This document shows positions 28,248-37,886 of a stretch of 64,000 nucleotides of DNA, piece after piece (the first letter of the stretch is position 1; every line of letters starts with the position of its first letter). Source of the stretch: Bremerella sp. TYQ1 (lineage in GTDB: Bacteria; Planctomycetota; Planctomycetia; Pirellulales; Pirellulaceae); NCBI RefSeq assembly GCF_020150455.1, contig NZ_CP083740.1, positions 6,469,001 to 6,533,000 on the forward strand, read 5' to 3'. The notes beneath the pieces are model-generated. The model ran no database searches and was not told the origin of the DNA. It was given only the letters and a program-made list of their open reading frames with translations. Position numbers and translations under genes: made by a program.

Positions 28248-28465
28248 CGAGCTCTACTCGGTTATTGAGAATCTTTACGCTAAATCACGAGCAAACGACG
28301 CATACACTTCAGGTAAGCTCCGCGTTAACTTGGTGAAATCTTTTGAATGCTTGTGCAATACTTCGTTATAATTATGTCTGCAACGTAAGGAATTGCTTCT
28401 CTCAGCATGATAACGCATCTTTCTACGCCATAAACCTAGCTCATTTCCTGGTTTGTGATAAATCG

Positions 28466-28480
28466 CTGCCATTTTGGCAG
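28466..28480. promoter_or_regulatory. Palindrome CTGCCA-N3-TGGCAG upstream of dnaK
   Basis: Perfect palindrome CTGCCATTTTGGCAG with 6-bp arms, centred about 118 bp upstream of the -24 GG of the sigma-54 promoter. A near-identical element (13 of 15 positions) lies upstream of the groEL1 sigma-54 promoter. Position and symmetry fit an enhancer-binding-protein site; the binding protein is not in the window. Confidence 0.6.
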
Positions 28481-28531
28481 AGATTTCGAGTCAATTTCGC
28501 TTCTCGCTCGCGTCAGGAAAAAAGATTGCAT

Positions 28532-28562
28532 CTGTAAGTTGCTGCATGGCAACATCTTACAG
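28532..28562. repeat. Imperfect inverted repeat next to dnaK promoter
   Basis: Left arm CTGTAAG-TTGC, right arm GCAA-CAT-CTTACAG: an 11-bp stem interrupted by a 3-nt bulge, with a 6-nt loop TGCATG. It lies 28 bp upstream of the -24 element. It could be an operator or an RNA hairpin for an upstream transcript. Confidence 0.5.
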
Positions 28563-28589
28563 CGTAATCTATGGTCAGGTGGACTCTTT

Positions 28590-28605
28590 TGGCATACCTC
28601 TTGCA
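28590..28605 (+). promoter_or_regulatory. Putative sigma-54 promoter of dnaK
   Basis: TGGCATACCTCTTGCA matches all positions of the RpoN consensus TGGCAYRNNNNTTGCW, with GG and GC at the right spacing. Predicted start near 28617, about 134 nt before the dnaK ATG. By base composition a perfect match is expected well under once in a window of this size. Confidence 0.7.
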
Positions 28606-28750
28606 ATTACCTGAGCCGACCGCAAACGCCTGATAGGTCGTACGTGGTCACTCAATCGGTAATCAATCCTGGGTATCAGCCCAGGCTCACAACATAAAAA
28701 CTCTGAAGCCGACTCGGCTCAGTACTTTACCAAAGAAAGAGGTAACCACG

Positions 28751-30697
28751 ATGGCACAAGGCGAAGTGATTATTGGGATCGACCTCGGTACCACGAACTC
28801 CGTGGTCGCGGTCATGGAAGGTTCGGAAGCGAAAGTCATTCCGAACGCCGAAGGTAGCCGACTCACCCCAAGCGTTATTGGCTATACCGACAAGGGGGAA
28901 GTTCTCGTTGGCGAACCTGCTCGCCGTCAGGCAGTGACCAACCCGACCAAAACAGTTTACTCCATCAAGCGATTCATGGGGCGTCGTCACAGCGAAGTCG
29001 GCTCGGAAGAACGGATGGTGCCGTACAAAGTTGTCGGCAACGCAGACGAATACGTCAAAGTTCAGATCGGCGACGAATCGTACACGCCCCCAGAGATCTC
29101 GGCCAAAGTCTTGCAAAAGCTGAAGGCCGCCGCAGAAAGCTACTTGGGGCATAAAGTCAGCAAGGCCGTCATCACCGTGCCGGCTTACTTTAACGACGCT
29201 CAACGTCAGGCCACCAAAGACGCCGGGCAGATCGCCGGGCTCGAAGTTGCTCGTATCATCAACGAACCGACCGCTGCCGCACTGGCTTACGGGCTCGGTA
29301 AGAACAAAGCGGAAAAGATCGCCGTGTTCGACCTCGGTGGTGGTACGTTCGATATCTCGATCCTGGAAGTCTCGCCTCCGGAAGATGGTGAAGAAGGCGG
29401 ACGTACCGTGTTCGAGGTGATCAGCACCAATGGTGATACGCACCTGGGTGGTGACGACTTCGACGAGAAGCTGATCAACTACGTTGCCGAACAGTTTGAA
29501 AAAGACAACGGCATCGACCTTCGCAAAGATCAAATGGCTCTGCAGCGTCTGCAGGAAGCTTGCGAAAAGGCGAAGAAAGAACTCAGCGGCCAGGCCTCGA
29601 CCGACATCAACTTGCCGTTCATCACGGCCGATGCTTCCGGTCCAAAGCACTTGCAGCTGACGATCACTCGCAGCCAGTTCGAGCAGATGACCGACGACCT
29701 CATCGAGCGTTGCCGTATCCCTGTCGAAAAGGCATTGAAGGACGCCGGTCTGTCGCCAAGCGAAATCGACGAAGTCGTGCTCGTGGGTGGTAGTACGCGT
29801 ATCCCGAAGGTTCAAGAGATGGTCAAAAAGATCTTCTCGAAGGAACCACACAAGGGTGTGAACCCCGATGAAGTGGTCGCCGCTGGTGCCGCGATTCAGG
29901 GGAGCGTGCTCGCCGAAGGTGGTCGTAAGGACGTGCTGTTGTTGGACGTCACTCCACTGTCGCTCGGTATCGAAACGCTCGGTGGTGTGTTCACCAAATT
30001 GGTCGAACGCAACACGACGATTCCGACCGAGAAGAAGCAAACCTTCAGCACGGCCGAAGACAATCAGGCCGCGGTCACCGTCCGCGTGTTCCAAGGGGAA
30101 CGCCCGATGGCAACCGACAACCGCTTGCTCGACGAGTTCAACCTCGACGGGATCGCTCCGGCCCCACGTGGTATGCCACAGATCGAAGTCAAATTCGACA
30201 TCGACCAGAACGGTATCCTCAACGTGATGGCGAAGGACCTTGGTACCGGCAAGGAAATGAAAGTCGAGATCAAGCAAAGTTCGGGTCTGTCGAAGGAAGA
30301 AATCGATCGGATGCAGAAGGACGCCGAAGAACACGCCGCCGACGACAAGCGGAAGCGTGAACTGGCCGAAGCTCGCAACGAAGCCGAATCGAACTGCTTC
30401 CAACTCGAGAAGCTGATCAAGGATGCCGGCGAAAAGATCTCCGACGACGACAAAGCTCCGCTGGAAGCAGCCATCGCCAAAGTTCGCGAAGCTGCTAAGG
30501 GCGAAGACGTCGAGGCGATCAAGTCCGCCATCAGCGAACTGGAAGCTGCTTCGCACGCGGTCAGCAAGATCCTGTACGAAGCTGCCGCTGCCAACAATCC
30601 TGAAGCGGCTGCCGGTGGGGAAGCGCCCGCAGGCGAGTCGAAGGATGGCGGCGACGACGACGCGATCGACGCCGAGTTCGAGGTCAAGAAGGACTAA
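28751..30697 (+). CDS. dnaK: Chaperone DnaK (Hsp70)
   Basis: 648-residue ATP-dependent chaperone. Seen: N-terminal phosphate loop [33 protein letters not shown], second loop [27 protein letters not shown], linker [12 protein letters not shown], substrate-binding domain and a C-terminal lid ending [12 protein letters not shown], close to the EEVKD-type tail that contacts partner proteins. All are canonical for bacterial DnaK. It stands alone on the plus strand with its own promoter region and terminator; clpB follows 480 bp downstream. GrpE and DnaJ are encoded in the groEL cluster. Confidence 0.98.
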   Translation: MAQGEVIIGIDLGTTNSVVAVMEGSEAKVIPNAEGSRLTPSVIGYTDKGEVLVGEPARRQAVTNPTKTVYSIKRFMGRRHSEVGSEERMVPYKVVGNADEYVKVQIGDESYTPPEISAKVLQKLKAAAESYLGHKVSKAVITVPAYFNDAQRQATKDAGQIAGLEVARIINEPTAAALAYGLGKNKAEKIAVFDLGGGTFDISILEVSPPEDGEEGGRTVFEVISTNGDTHLGGDDFDEKLINYVAEQFEKDNGIDLRKDQMALQRLQEACEKAKKELSGQASTDINLPFITADASGPKHLQLTITRSQFEQMTDDLIERCRIPVEKALKDAGLSPSEIDEVVLVGGSTRIPKVQEMVKKIFSKEPHKGVNPDEVVAAGAAIQGSVLAEGGRKDVLLLDVTPLSLGIETLGGVFTKLVERNTTIPTEKKQTFSTAEDNQAAVTVRVFQGERPMATDNRLLDEFNLDGIAPAPRGMPQIEVKFDIDQNGILNVMAKDLGTGKEMKVEIKQSSGLSKEEIDRMQKDAEEHAADDKRKRELAEARNEAESNCFQLEKLIKDAGEKISDDDKAPLEAAIAKVREAAKGEDVEAIKSAISELEAASHAVSKILYEAAAANNPEAAAGGEAPAGESKDGGDDDAIDAEFEVKKD

Positions 30698-30762
30698 CCT
30701 TCACGGCCAACGATGCTCGGTCTGAAAAGCCCGTGCATCACGAACCGAAGTTTGTGATAACC

Positions 30763-30796
30763 AAGGGCTGGGACCGCAAGGTGCCCGGCCCTTTTT
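30763..30796 (+). terminator. Terminator after dnaK
   Basis: Long GC-rich stem AGGGC-T-GGGACC closed by a GCAA loop and GGTGCCC-GGCCCT, then TTTTT, 66 bp after the stop codon. Confidence 0.85.
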
Positions 30797-30947
30797 ATGG
30801 GCTGATGGAACTTATGACCGTCAATTGCGAGATCCTAGAGAGACGAATTGTCACGGTTGGGAATCGAGGCTTTTAGTAGGGAACTACTCCGAGGCCTGGA
30901 AGGCCGACCGAATGTAGCCAGGGGCGCAAGCCCCTGATACGAAGACG

Positions 30948-31078
30948 GTAGGGTCCGCTGTGCGGACGCGGCAATCGATTGTCCCTACCAACATGCAACG
31001 ATGCTCGTCTACGCCCGAGCTGTGCCGGCAGACCAACCGCAGGGTACCCGTATCCCGCGTCCGCACAGCGGACCCTAC
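30948..31078. repeat. Inverted-repeat element with 24-bp perfect arms
   Basis: Arms 30948-30971 and 31055-31078 are exact reverse complements over 24 bp, separated by 83 bp. Each arm is itself nearly self-complementary (GTCCGC-TGT-GCGGAC core, flanked by GTAGG and GCGG). The layout resembles a small non-autonomous mobile or REP/BIME-type element. No coding capacity. Confidence 0.7.
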
Positions 31079-31176
31079 GGGCTGAAAACGGAATTACTTC
31101 ACACTGAGAACTTCAAACTAAAACCAGGGAGTGCCATTCCAGCGAATACATCCCATCAACATAAAAGGAAAACGTT

Positions 31177-33855
31177 ATGACTCCACGATTCGATAAATAC
31201 ACCATAAAAGCTCAGGAAGCCGTTCAGCTGGCTCAGCAGATGGCAACCGAGGCACGCAACACGGCCCTTTCTCCACTGCACTTGCTCGCGGCCCTCTTGA
31301 AAGAGGATGGCGGAATTGTTCGACCATTGCTCGATAAGATTGGCGCGAATCGTGGGCAGTTAGAGTCGATGGTGAAGTCCGAAATCGGACGGCTGTCGAC
31401 GGTAACCAGCGGCGACGGACAGCTGCGACTGTCGAGCGAACTGGATCAAGTCTTTCAAGCGGCGCAGAAGCAAGCCGACACGATGAAAGACGAGTTCGTT
31501 TCGACTGAGCACTTGATGTATGCGTTGTCGAGCGTTGCCTCGAAGGCGAAGGATATTCTGCAAGTCAACGCGGTGACCGAGAAAGACATCTTGGCGGCGC
31601 TGCGGGAAGTGCGCGGCAACTCGCGGGTCACTTCCGAGAGCCCGGAAGATACGTTTCAGGCATTGCAGAAGTATGGCATCGACCTGGTCGAGCGAGCTGA
31701 AAAAGGGAAGCTCGATCCAGTGATCGGCCGCGACGACGAGATCCGCCGCACGGTGCAAGTGCTTTCGCGACGTACCAAGAATAACCCGGTACTGATCGGG
31801 GAACCTGGTGTCGGAAAGACGGCAATCGCCGAAGGCTTGGCACTACGTATCGTGCAAGGCGACGTGCCGCAAAGCCTGAAGAACAAGCGAGTCATCGCGC
31901 TCGACATGGGGGCCTTGGTTGCCGGGGCAAAGTTCCGCGGCGAGTTCGAGGAACGCTTGAAGGCGGTTCTGAAGGAAGTACAGGACTCGCAGGGGAGTGT
32001 CGTGCTGTTTATCGACGAATTGCACACCGTTGTCGGAGCAGGCAAAGCGGAAGGGGGAGCCGATGCGGCGAACCTGTTGAAGCCGGCGCTTGCTCGTGGC
32101 GAACTGCGATGTATTGGAGCGACAACGCTGGACGAGTACCGTCAGTACATCGAAAAGGACGCGGCGCTGGAGCGTCGTTTTCAGCCGGTGTATGTGGGTG
32201 AACCTTCAATCGACGATACCATTGCGATTCTGCGTGGGCTGAAGCCACGTTATGAAGCGCATCACGGGATCAAGATTAAGGACTCGGCACTTGTCGCCGC
32301 GGCGAAGCTTTCCGATCGCTACATTACCGATCGATTCCTTCCGGACAAAGCGATCGACTTAGTCGATGAAGCCTCGAGCCGGTTGGCGATCGAGCTGGAA
32401 AGCGTTCCGGCCGAGATCGACCAGGTACAGCGTCGTTTGACCCAGCTTCAGTTGGCCGACCGTCAGTTGGCGGAAGAGACCGAAGAAGGTGCCATTCAGC
32501 GTCGTGAAGAAATTCAGGACGAAATGGAAGAGGTCAAACGCCAGTTGGCCAGCCTCCGCGAACAGTGGGAGGCCGAGAAGATGGGAATGGGAGACGTGGC
32601 GCAGATTCGCGAAGAACTGGCCGCGACCGATCTCAAATATTCTCGCTTGCACGCTTCGATTCAAGAGACGCAATCGGCAGGGCAACCTGTTTCCGAAAGC
32701 GACTATCAGCAGCTGTTCGAGTTGCAAAAGAAGCGTGACGCGTTGGTCAAGCGAATGGAGACCGAAAGCGAGCAAGAGGCCGATAAGGACGAAGCCAAAA
32801 GCGAGCGACGTCTCCTTCGCGAGCAAGTCACTGAGGATGAAATTGCCGAGGTGGTCAGCCAATGGACCGGAGTGCCGATTGCCAAGATGTTGGAGACGGA
32901 ACGTGCGAAGCTGTTGGTGCTGGAAGAACGTTTGCACCAGCGCGTGGTCGGGCAGGACGAAGCGGTTGTCGCGGTTGCCAATGCGGTACGACGTAGCCGC
33001 AGCGGACTGCAAGCGGCCAATCGTCCCGTCGGATCGTTCATCTTCCTGGGGCCAACTGGTGTCGGTAAGACCGAACTTTGCAAAGCGTTGGCGGAAGCGT
33101 TGTTCGACGACGAAAACGCGATGGTCCGGATCGATATGAGCGAGTACATGGAGCGTCACGCGGTGAGTCGACTGATCGGGGCACCTCCGGGGTACGTTGG
33201 CTACGAAGAAGGGGGCAAGCTGACCGAAGCGGTTCGGCGACGTCCTTACAGCGTGATCTTGCTCGACGAAATCGAAAAGGCTCATCACGATGTGTTCAAC
33301 ATCTTGCTGCAAGTGTTGGATGATGGCCGTTTGACCGACAACCATGGTCACACGGTAGATTTCACCAACACGATTGTGGTGATGACGAGCAACATCGGTA
33401 GCCAGGCGATTCAGCAGATTGCCCAGGAAGGTGGAAGCGACGACGAGATTCGCGACGCCGCCCAGGCCAACCTGCGAACGAAGTTCCTGCCAGAGTTCCT
33501 GAACCGAATTGATGACATCATTGTCTTCAAGCCGCTGGTGAAGGAGCAGATCCGGTCGATCGTCGACTTCCAGACCCGCGGTCTCGCCCATCAGCTGGCC
33601 GAACAGGGAATGGAGTTGGTGGTAAGCGATGCCGCCAAGGATGCGCTCGCGGAAGAAGGTTTCGACCCGCTGTATGGAGCCCGCCCCTTGAAGCGAGTCA
33701 TTCAGAACCGCCTGCAAAACCAACTGGCGACACTGCTGTTGAAGGGAGACTTCAAAGATGGCGATCGCATCACGGTCGGCTACGACGGAAACGAATATAC
33801 ATTCGCCAAGTCAACGGCCGGAGCAAGCACCATCGAGTCGACCTCGGTGAGTTAA
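31177..33855 (+). CDS. clpB: Disaggregase ClpB
   Basis: 892-residue AAA+ chaperone that rescues aggregated protein with DnaK. Domains in order: N-terminal Clp repeats (1-145), first AAA+ with Walker A GEPGVGKT (about 209) and Walker [10 protein letters not shown], the coiled-coil middle domain (about 400-545, [19 protein letters not shown]... [21 protein letters not shown]) that separates ClpB from ClpA and ClpC, second AAA+ with [10 protein letters not shown] (about 630) and [12 protein letters not shown], and the C-terminal D2-small domain. It lacks the IGF/L loop expected of ClpP-binding Clps. Own ribosome site and a strong terminator; probably monocistronic. Confidence 0.97.
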   Translation: MTPRFDKYTIKAQEAVQLAQQMATEARNTALSPLHLLAALLKEDGGIVRPLLDKIGANRGQLESMVKSEIGRLSTVTSGDGQLRLSSELDQVFQAAQKQADTMKDEFVSTEHLMYALSSVASKAKDILQVNAVTEKDILAALREVRGNSRVTSESPEDTFQALQKYGIDLVERAEKGKLDPVIGRDDEIRRTVQVLSRRTKNNPVLIGEPGVGKTAIAEGLALRIVQGDVPQSLKNKRVIALDMGALVAGAKFRGEFEERLKAVLKEVQDSQGSVVLFIDELHTVVGAGKAEGGADAANLLKPALARGELRCIGATTLDEYRQYIEKDAALERRFQPVYVGEPSIDDTIAILRGLKPRYEAHHGIKIKDSALVAAAKLSDRYITDRFLPDKAIDLVDEASSRLAIELESVPAEIDQVQRRLTQLQLADRQLAEETEEGAIQRREEIQDEMEEVKRQLASLREQWEAEKMGMGDVAQIREELAATDLKYSRLHASIQETQSAGQPVSESDYQQLFELQKKRDALVKRMETESEQEADKDEAKSERRLLREQVTEDEIAEVVSQWTGVPIAKMLETERAKLLVLEERLHQRVVGQDEAVVAVANAVRRSRSGLQAANRPVGSFIFLGPTGVGKTELCKALAEALFDDENAMVRIDMSEYMERHAVSRLIGAPPGYVGYEEGGKLTEAVRRRPYSVILLDEIEKAHHDVFNILLQVLDDGRLTDNHGHTVDFTNTIVVMTSNIGSQAIQQIAQEGGSDDEIRDAAQANLRTKFLPEFLNRIDDIIVFKPLVKEQIRSIVDFQTRGLAHQLAEQGMELVVSDAAKDALAEEGFDPLYGARPLKRVIQNRLQNQLATLLLKGDFKDGDRITVGYDGNEYTFAKSTAGASTIESTSVS

Positions 33856-33861
33856 TAAGAG

Positions 33862-33893
33862 TAGGGCCTGCAATACGCGGGCCCTATTTTTTT
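33862..33893 (+). terminator. Terminator after clpB
   Basis: TAGGGCC / GGCCCTA stem with an 11-nt loop followed by seven T, 7 bp after the stop codon. Confidence 0.9.
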
Positions 33894-33930
33894 ATGTGTG
33901 CGATGTCGACATCGTTGCTGTGCTGATGAT

Positions 33931-34230
33931 TCAGTCAGCTCCCAGGTCGTCTACAAATCGTTGCTCGGGATAGACTCGGTCGTAGTCGACGCCGAGGTGT
34001 CGGGCAATGATTCGCCGTACCTTCAATGCTCGCTCTCGATTGACGCCGGGCGAGCATCGGGCGATGAATTCATCGTCGGTAATCGGAGGCCATTTATCGA
34101 GCGACGGTTTTGGCACTTCCAACCAACAGCAAATAACAACACCAATTGCAATTGCTGCGAATGCGAATAGCGGGAGAAGCATCAGTTTGCTCCAATAAGG
34201 CTTCAGCATCGAGTCAAAGAAATGCGACAT
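33931..34230 (-). CDS. Membrane-anchored fragment of acyl-carrier-protein type
   Basis: 99-residue protein. A transmembrane helix (about 16-36, LMLLPLFAFAAIAIGVVICCWL) is followed by a short linker and, from about residue 66, a sequence that matches the first half of acyl carrier proteins: VRRIIARHLGVDYDRVYPEQRFVDDLGAD. The protein stops directly after DLGAD, exactly where an ACP has the phosphopantetheine-bearing Ser of DSLD. The downstream DNA in frame does not resemble the missing ACP half, so this is not one nonsense mutation in an intact gene. It may be a relic or a serine-less ACP-like protein. Gene is convergent with clpB. Confidence 0.6.
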   Translation of the reverse strand: MSHFFDSMLKPYWSKLMLLPLFAFAAIAIGVVICCWLEVPKPSLDKWPPITDDEFIARCSPGVNRERALKVRRIIARHLGVDYDRVYPEQRFVDDLGAD

Positions 34231-34372
34231 CTGCTTAACGCGATTGTATCAAGCGGCGAAAAGTAAGTCGCTGCAAAAACATTTGACCGACGTCTCCAAT
34301 ATTTCATCGAGGCGAGCGAATAAGTAGGCAGCCTGGGCAGGTTTGTGACGTCCTTTTTGGGAGTTTCTGCCG

Positions 34373-34615
34373 ATGACTGTTCTGTTTGTTATGCTCGCGA
34401 TTATTGTCTTTCTCGCGATTGCTCATTTGGCGGTCGAATTGTTTCATCCGAAACGCCGCCAGGTTTCTCCTCGCCGCAAATCGCACAGCCGGCGACAGTG
34501 CTGGTGGGAAGCGGTCGATCCGATTGAGCCGTTACCGCTCAAAGATCATCGCTCGACATTCCATAGCACCATGGATGTTGATATCGATGTGAGTGACTTT
34601 GGTGGAACTGACTAA
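34373..34615 (+). CDS. Small membrane protein, unknown function
   Basis: 80-residue protein beginning with a single transmembrane helix (MTVLFVMLAIIVFLAIAHLAVELF) followed by a strongly basic stretch (HPKRRQVSPRRKSHSRRQCWW), so the C-terminus is expected in the cytoplasm, and an acidic end (MDVDIDVSDFGGTD). GGGAG lies eight nt before the ATG. No family recognised. It lies between the divergent ACP-like gene and the convergent kinase gene. Confidence 0.6.
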   Translation: MTVLFVMLAIIVFLAIAHLAVELFHPKRRQVSPRRKSHSRRQCWWEAVDPIEPLPLKDHRSTFHSTMDVDIDVSDFGGTD

Positions 34616-34693
34616 CGATTCGTAGGGCCCGCGCGTCGCGGGGCGAACGGTTCTTCAATTAGAAGACGAATGGGGTGGTCCCACTATTTCCGC

Positions 34694-35602
34694 TTAAGCG
34701 ACGTGCCGCATTTGGGGATCGGGCGAGAGGAGTTCGATCTCGGCGGAGGCCAATGCTTTGACGAGTGCAGCGTCCGGAGAGGGGCGGCGAAGCGGATCTT
34801 TGGCAAGCATTTGGCTGACCAACTTATCGAGCGAGCCCGGAACGTGCGGAACCAGGGACCGTACGTTAGGGGCTCGCTGCGACAGTTGGGCTTGAACGAT
34901 CGCATCGGTCGAATTCTGGTCGAACAGCTGACGGCCGGTAATCAGTTCGAACAGAATCACGCCCAGGCTATACGTGTCCGCCTGGGGTAAGATCGGCACG
35001 CTGGTGGTCAGCATCTCTGGCGGTAGATACCGAAGCGTGCCTTGGCGATCGCATTTGCGGCTGGTACAGGGAAGGTTCAAATCGACACGCTGAGCGAAGC
35101 CGAGATCGATCAGCGTGGCGTGTCCGGTGCTGGATAAGACAACGTTGTCAGGCTTCACGTCGCCATGAATCCAACCGGCATCGTGCATATGCATCAGCCC
35201 TTGAGCCAATTGGCGGGCCGTCCACACGGCGCTGCCCAGGGGAAGCTGCTTGCCGGCGCTGAGAATCTGCGACAGCGTTTGTCCCCACACCCGCGGCATG
35301 ACGACGAACGAGCCTTGGCGGGTATCGATCACAGGAACGATGTGGGCCGAAGTGATCTCGCTGCCTGCTTCCGCTTCGCGCTGCAGCCGCTGCATAAGGA
35401 GTCGTTCTCCTTTGAACTCCGGCCGAATTGTTTTCAGGGCGAAATCCCAGCCGCTGAAAGAGCCTTCGCTGGGCCGGGCCCGAAAGACGCGGAAGTAAGT
35501 ACCTTCCCCCAGTTGCGGGCCTACTTGCCAAGAACCATACAAGCAGCGCGGCGAGCGACGGCGTGCTTGAGTGAACTGCGGTGATTTACCGATGGTCGTC
35601 AA
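34694..35602 (-). CDS. Serine/threonine protein kinase
   Basis: Hanks-type kinase of about 302 residues from a TTG at 35602 (GGAAAG nine nt upstream); the same frame can start as far back as a TTG at 35695, and no ATG is available. Seen: glycine loop LGEGTYFRVF, catalytic Lys in ALKTIRP, catalytic loop IHGDVKPDN (HGD instead of HRD), DLG in place of DFG (LIDLGFAQ), PPE in place of APE, and the ADTYSLGVILFELITGRQLF helix F region. No transmembrane helix or sensor domain follows, so it is a compact soluble kinase. The HGD/DLG forms are found in non-RD kinases and suggest regulation that does not need activation-loop phosphorylation. Substrates are unknown. Confidence 0.82.
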   Translation of the reverse strand: MTTIGKSPQFTQARRRSPRCLYGSWQVGPQLGEGTYFRVFRARPSEGSFSGWDFALKTIRPEFKGERLLMQRLQREAEAGSEITSAHIVPVIDTRQGSFVVMPRVWGQTLSQILSAGKQLPLGSAVWTARQLAQGLMHMHDAGWIHGDVKPDNVVLSSTGHATLIDLGFAQRVDLNLPCTSRKCDRQGTLRYLPPEMLTTSVPILPQADTYSLGVILFELITGRQLFDQNSTDAIVQAQLSQRAPNVRSLVPHVPGSLDKLVSQMLAKDPLRRPSPDAALVKALASAEIELLSPDPQMRHVA

Positions 35603-35843
35603 AACGTGACTTTCCGAGCCAGTCCCTGGCAAAAAAAGACTCCTGAATACGATCAATATTCGGCGATGGCTGGCGAAAACTCTGATAGCAGCCAAGGTTG
35701 TCCCGTTATCGGGGCAACAAGGGATTTGCGGCCTGGGCGCCTTAGGTAAGGGACTTCACCCCCTTTGGAAATTGTTCCGGGATCAAGTAAGATAGCTAAG
35801 CATCTAGGTAAATTTTGAACACTTCACAAAGGTAGAATTTCGA

Positions 35844-35975
35844 ATGAAGAAGCTCGGATCCTTGTTGGTTCTCGTAGCCCTGACCACCTTCCTCGTCGGT
35901 TGTGCTCCTAAGGGCGACCCTTCGACGACGAACCCAAACAGCAACGACACCGCCCCAACGAACACGACTCACTAA
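35844..35975 (+). CDS. Small lipoprotein
   Basis: 43-residue protein MKKLGSLLVLVALTTFLVGC followed by a 23-residue Thr/Asn/Pro-rich tail ending TNTTH. The signal peptide with lipobox LVGC predicts lipidation at Cys20, leaving a mature peptide of only 24 residues. AAAGGTAG precedes the ATG and a good terminator follows, which supports a real expressed gene. Small lipoproteins with such disordered tails are common in planctomycetes; function is unknown. Confidence 0.65.
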   Translation: MKKLGSLLVLVALTTFLVGCAPKGDPSTTNPNSNDTAPTNTTH

Positions 35976-36276
35976 GAGCCGCGTCTGCAGGCGTTACCCC
36001 ATACGCACGTCGAAAATCAGAAAATGACCGCTTGGCAGTTGCTCAGTGGTCATTTTTTATGCGCTTTGCGTGGCAGCTGAATGCTTTCGTTGATAGCCCA
36101 TAAGTACGTACTTGTACCTCTGAATCTGGGAGGTTAGAGTGGGCGTAATTGAGAGTTCATCTCAAGTCGCCGGCGGTTCCTGCAAGCCAGTATCTTTTGC
36201 CTCCATCCACAGGGCCAGCGAGTAGAACCCCGCCGAAGTGAACTTCACTTCTATCTTTTTGTTTGAAGAGGCACAC
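35976..36276. other. Intergenic region before the DUF1559 gene
   Basis: About 300 bp. The first 85 bp carry the terminator of the small lipoprotein gene; the rest should contain the promoter of the DUF1559 gene but no consensus was recognised. Confidence 0.4.
36021..36058 (+). terminator. Terminator after small lipoprotein gene
   Basis: AATGACC / GGTCATT stem with an 18-nt loop followed by a run of T, 46 bp after the stop codon; inner bases can pair further. Confidence 0.75.
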
Positions 36277-37227
36277 ATGTCGGTATCAGTCGCGACATCG
36301 CGTCGCACGGGGTTTACCCTCGTGGAGTTATTGGTGGTGATTGCCATCATCGGAATCTTGATTGCTCTTTTATTACCTGCGGTGCAGCAAGCTCGTGAAG
36401 CGGCTCGTCGCATGCAGTGCACCAATAACATGAAGCAAATCGTGTTGGCGGTTCACAACTTTGAAAACACGCATACGCATCTTCCGCGAACGATTGTGAA
36501 CCCCGACTGGGGCGACCCCGGGACGGCGTACCAATACTGGGGAACCGAGATCCTCGCATTCTTGGAACAGGGGAACATGAAAGAGCTGTGGGACCGCAAC
36601 TACAGCTGCTGGGATACGGAAAATCTGGACGTAGTCAGTAACCGCATGCCCGCCTACGAATGTCCTTCGGCACCGCAGGCTCGATTAGTGGAGATCGACA
36701 CCGGCGTGGAAGGTTTCAGCGGAGATTACATTGCCGTGGAAGAATGCGTAGCGCCCAATGGCGACTATCACTTTTCCGGAATGGCTTCTTATCGTTCGAC
36801 CACTTCCGATGTGAGTGTCGCACCGTACGAAACGTTTGACGTGAAGTTCCGCGATATTTCCGACGGTTTGTCGAATACGATTTTCTTCAGCGAACAGGGC
36901 GGAACGATCGACCATTACGTGAATGGCAAACTGGAAGAAGCTGGCTCTAACCCCGGGCGTAACTCGCGTGCGGCGTGGTCGTACACGCGGCGTATTTTTC
37001 TGAGCGGCTTCGATTCGGATGGTTTGACGTTGAACTACAGTGCCAACGCTCCGTGCATGGTGAATTGCAGCAACCATAGCTGGGCGGGGATTTACGCATT
37101 CCATCCTGGCGGAGCGAACATTGCGTTGGGAGATGGTTCGGTGCGGTTCCTGCCGGAAACCATCCAAGGTACGACGTTGTTTGCCCTGTGCACGCGACAG
37201 GGGGGAGAAGTGGTCGGTGAATTCTAA
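36277..37227 (+). CDS. DUF1559 pseudopilin-like protein
   Basis: 316 residues from the ATG at 36277 (GAAGAGG six nt upstream). N-terminal prepilin methylation/cleavage signal [34 protein letters not shown]: cleavage expected after the Gly, leaving a hydrophobic helix as in type II secretion pseudopilins. The rest is the planctomycete-expanded DUF1559 domain with the closing motif [19 protein letters not shown]. Members are numerous per genome in planctomycetes and are probably surface or secretion-apparatus components; role unknown. The next gene begins inside its last codons, so the two are translationally coupled. Confidence 0.93.
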   Translation: MSVSVATSRRTGFTLVELLVVIAIIGILIALLLPAVQQAREAARRMQCTNNMKQIVLAVHNFENTHTHLPRTIVNPDWGDPGTAYQYWGTEILAFLEQGNMKELWDRNYSCWDTENLDVVSNRMPAYECPSAPQARLVEIDTGVEGFSGDYIAVEECVAPNGDYHFSGMASYRSTTSDVSVAPYETFDVKFRDISDGLSNTIFFSEQGGTIDHYVNGKLEEAGSNPGRNSRAAWSYTRRIFLSGFDSDGLTLNYSANAPCMVNCSNHSWAGIYAFHPGGANIALGDGSVRFLPETIQGTTLFALCTRQGGEVVGEF

Positions 37228-37726
37228 AACTGGGGCCGCCCTTTTTCTGTCAGGCGTGTTGATCGTCCTGGTTGCGTACCTGTACTGGCCGAGTTCGCCG
37301 AATCGAGATCGTGACTTGCCGGATCGTTTTCCGGTGAGTGGTACCGTTTCGTACAACGGCGAGGCTCCAGTTGGAGCGTACGTGATTCTCAATCCGCTTC
37401 CCTTAGAGAACACGCAGTGGGACACGCTGATCCCGCGTGGACGTGTCGAGGAAGATGGTACGTTTCAGGTGCAGTCGTACGAAAAGAACGACGGGGCACC
37501 TCCAGGCGAGTATGCGGTGACGATGGTTTGGACCGGGTTCCCCGATCGAAACGTCAAGCCTGGGCGAGATCGCTGGCGTGGCAAATTCAACAAACCGCAC
37601 GATCCGCTGGAAACCATCAAGATCGACACGGCCGAAGTAACCGTGGCGCCGATCGACGTGAAAGGCCCGAAGATTCGCCTGTCCAATCCGAAAGTGGATG
37701 AACAAGCGCAGGAACGGGGACGTTAA
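37217..37726 (+). CDS. Carboxypeptidase-regulatory-like domain lipoprotein-like protein
   Basis: 169-residue protein starting with GTG at 37217, eleven nt before the end of the DUF1559 gene. An N-terminal hydrophobic segment ([19 protein letters not shown]) anchors or exports it; there is no lipobox Cys. The remainder is a beta-sandwich of the kind seen beside DUF1559 proteins: [25 protein letters not shown] ... [23 protein letters not shown]. These domains resemble transthyretin/carboxypeptidase regulatory folds. It likely works together with the DUF1559 partner outside the inner membrane; mechanism unknown. Confidence 0.8.
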   Translation: MNSKTGAALFLSGVLIVLVAYLYWPSSPNRDRDLPDRFPVSGTVSYNGEAPVGAYVILNPLPLENTQWDTLIPRGRVEEDGTFQVQSYEKNDGAPPGEYAVTMVWTGFPDRNVKPGRDRWRGKFNKPHDPLETIKIDTAEVTVAPIDVKGPKIRLSNPKVDEQAQERGR

Positions 37727-37761
37727 GCGGGCACGCGATGCAATTGCCTTCCGTAAAACAG

Positions 37762-37796
37762 AAAAGCCGCCGGGAGTTTTCTCGAGCGGCTTTTTT
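37762..37796 (+). terminator. Terminator after the DUF1559 gene pair
   Basis: AAAGCCGC / GCGGCTTT stem followed by TTTT, 35 bp after the stop; inner CGGGAG/CTCGA bases extend it. Confidence 0.85.
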
Positions 37797-37886
37797 CGTG
37801 CGCGGTTGTTTGCTCGTAGACTCCTGTTGCTGGCTTCCTACGATGAAAGAAGCGTTTCTATCTTCTTCTGAAAAGGGAACAACACA

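Larger units (their letters stand above)
28248..28750. other. Regulatory region between pheA and dnaK
   Basis: 503-bp divergent intergenic region. It contains a 15-bp palindrome (28466-28480), a longer imperfect inverted repeat (28532-28562), a consensus sigma-54 promoter (28590-28605) and a predicted 134-nt dnaK leader ending in AAAGAGG before the ATG. AT-rich DNA fills 28360-28460. Confidence 0.6.
30698..31176. other. Intergenic region between dnaK and clpB
   Basis: 479 bp holding the dnaK terminator, a small GNRA-capped hairpin AGGGGC-GCAA-GCCCCT (30920-30935), the 131-bp inverted-repeat element and about 95 bp of clpB leader with AAAAGGAAAA before the ATG. The clpB promoter was not recognised. 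Confidence 0.5.

Noticed and set aside
28727..30556. 609-codon open frame antisense to dnaK
   Set aside because: Composition and length follow from the codon bias of dnaK on the other strand; no ribosome site and no recognisable domain.
31079..31176. Sigma-32-like promoter for clpB
   Set aside because: CTTCAAA and CCAT boxes occur, but neither spacing nor sequence fits the consensus well enough.
32359..33723. 454-codon open frame antisense to clpB
   Set aside because: Shadow of a long, GC-rich coding gene; clpB is complete and canonical.
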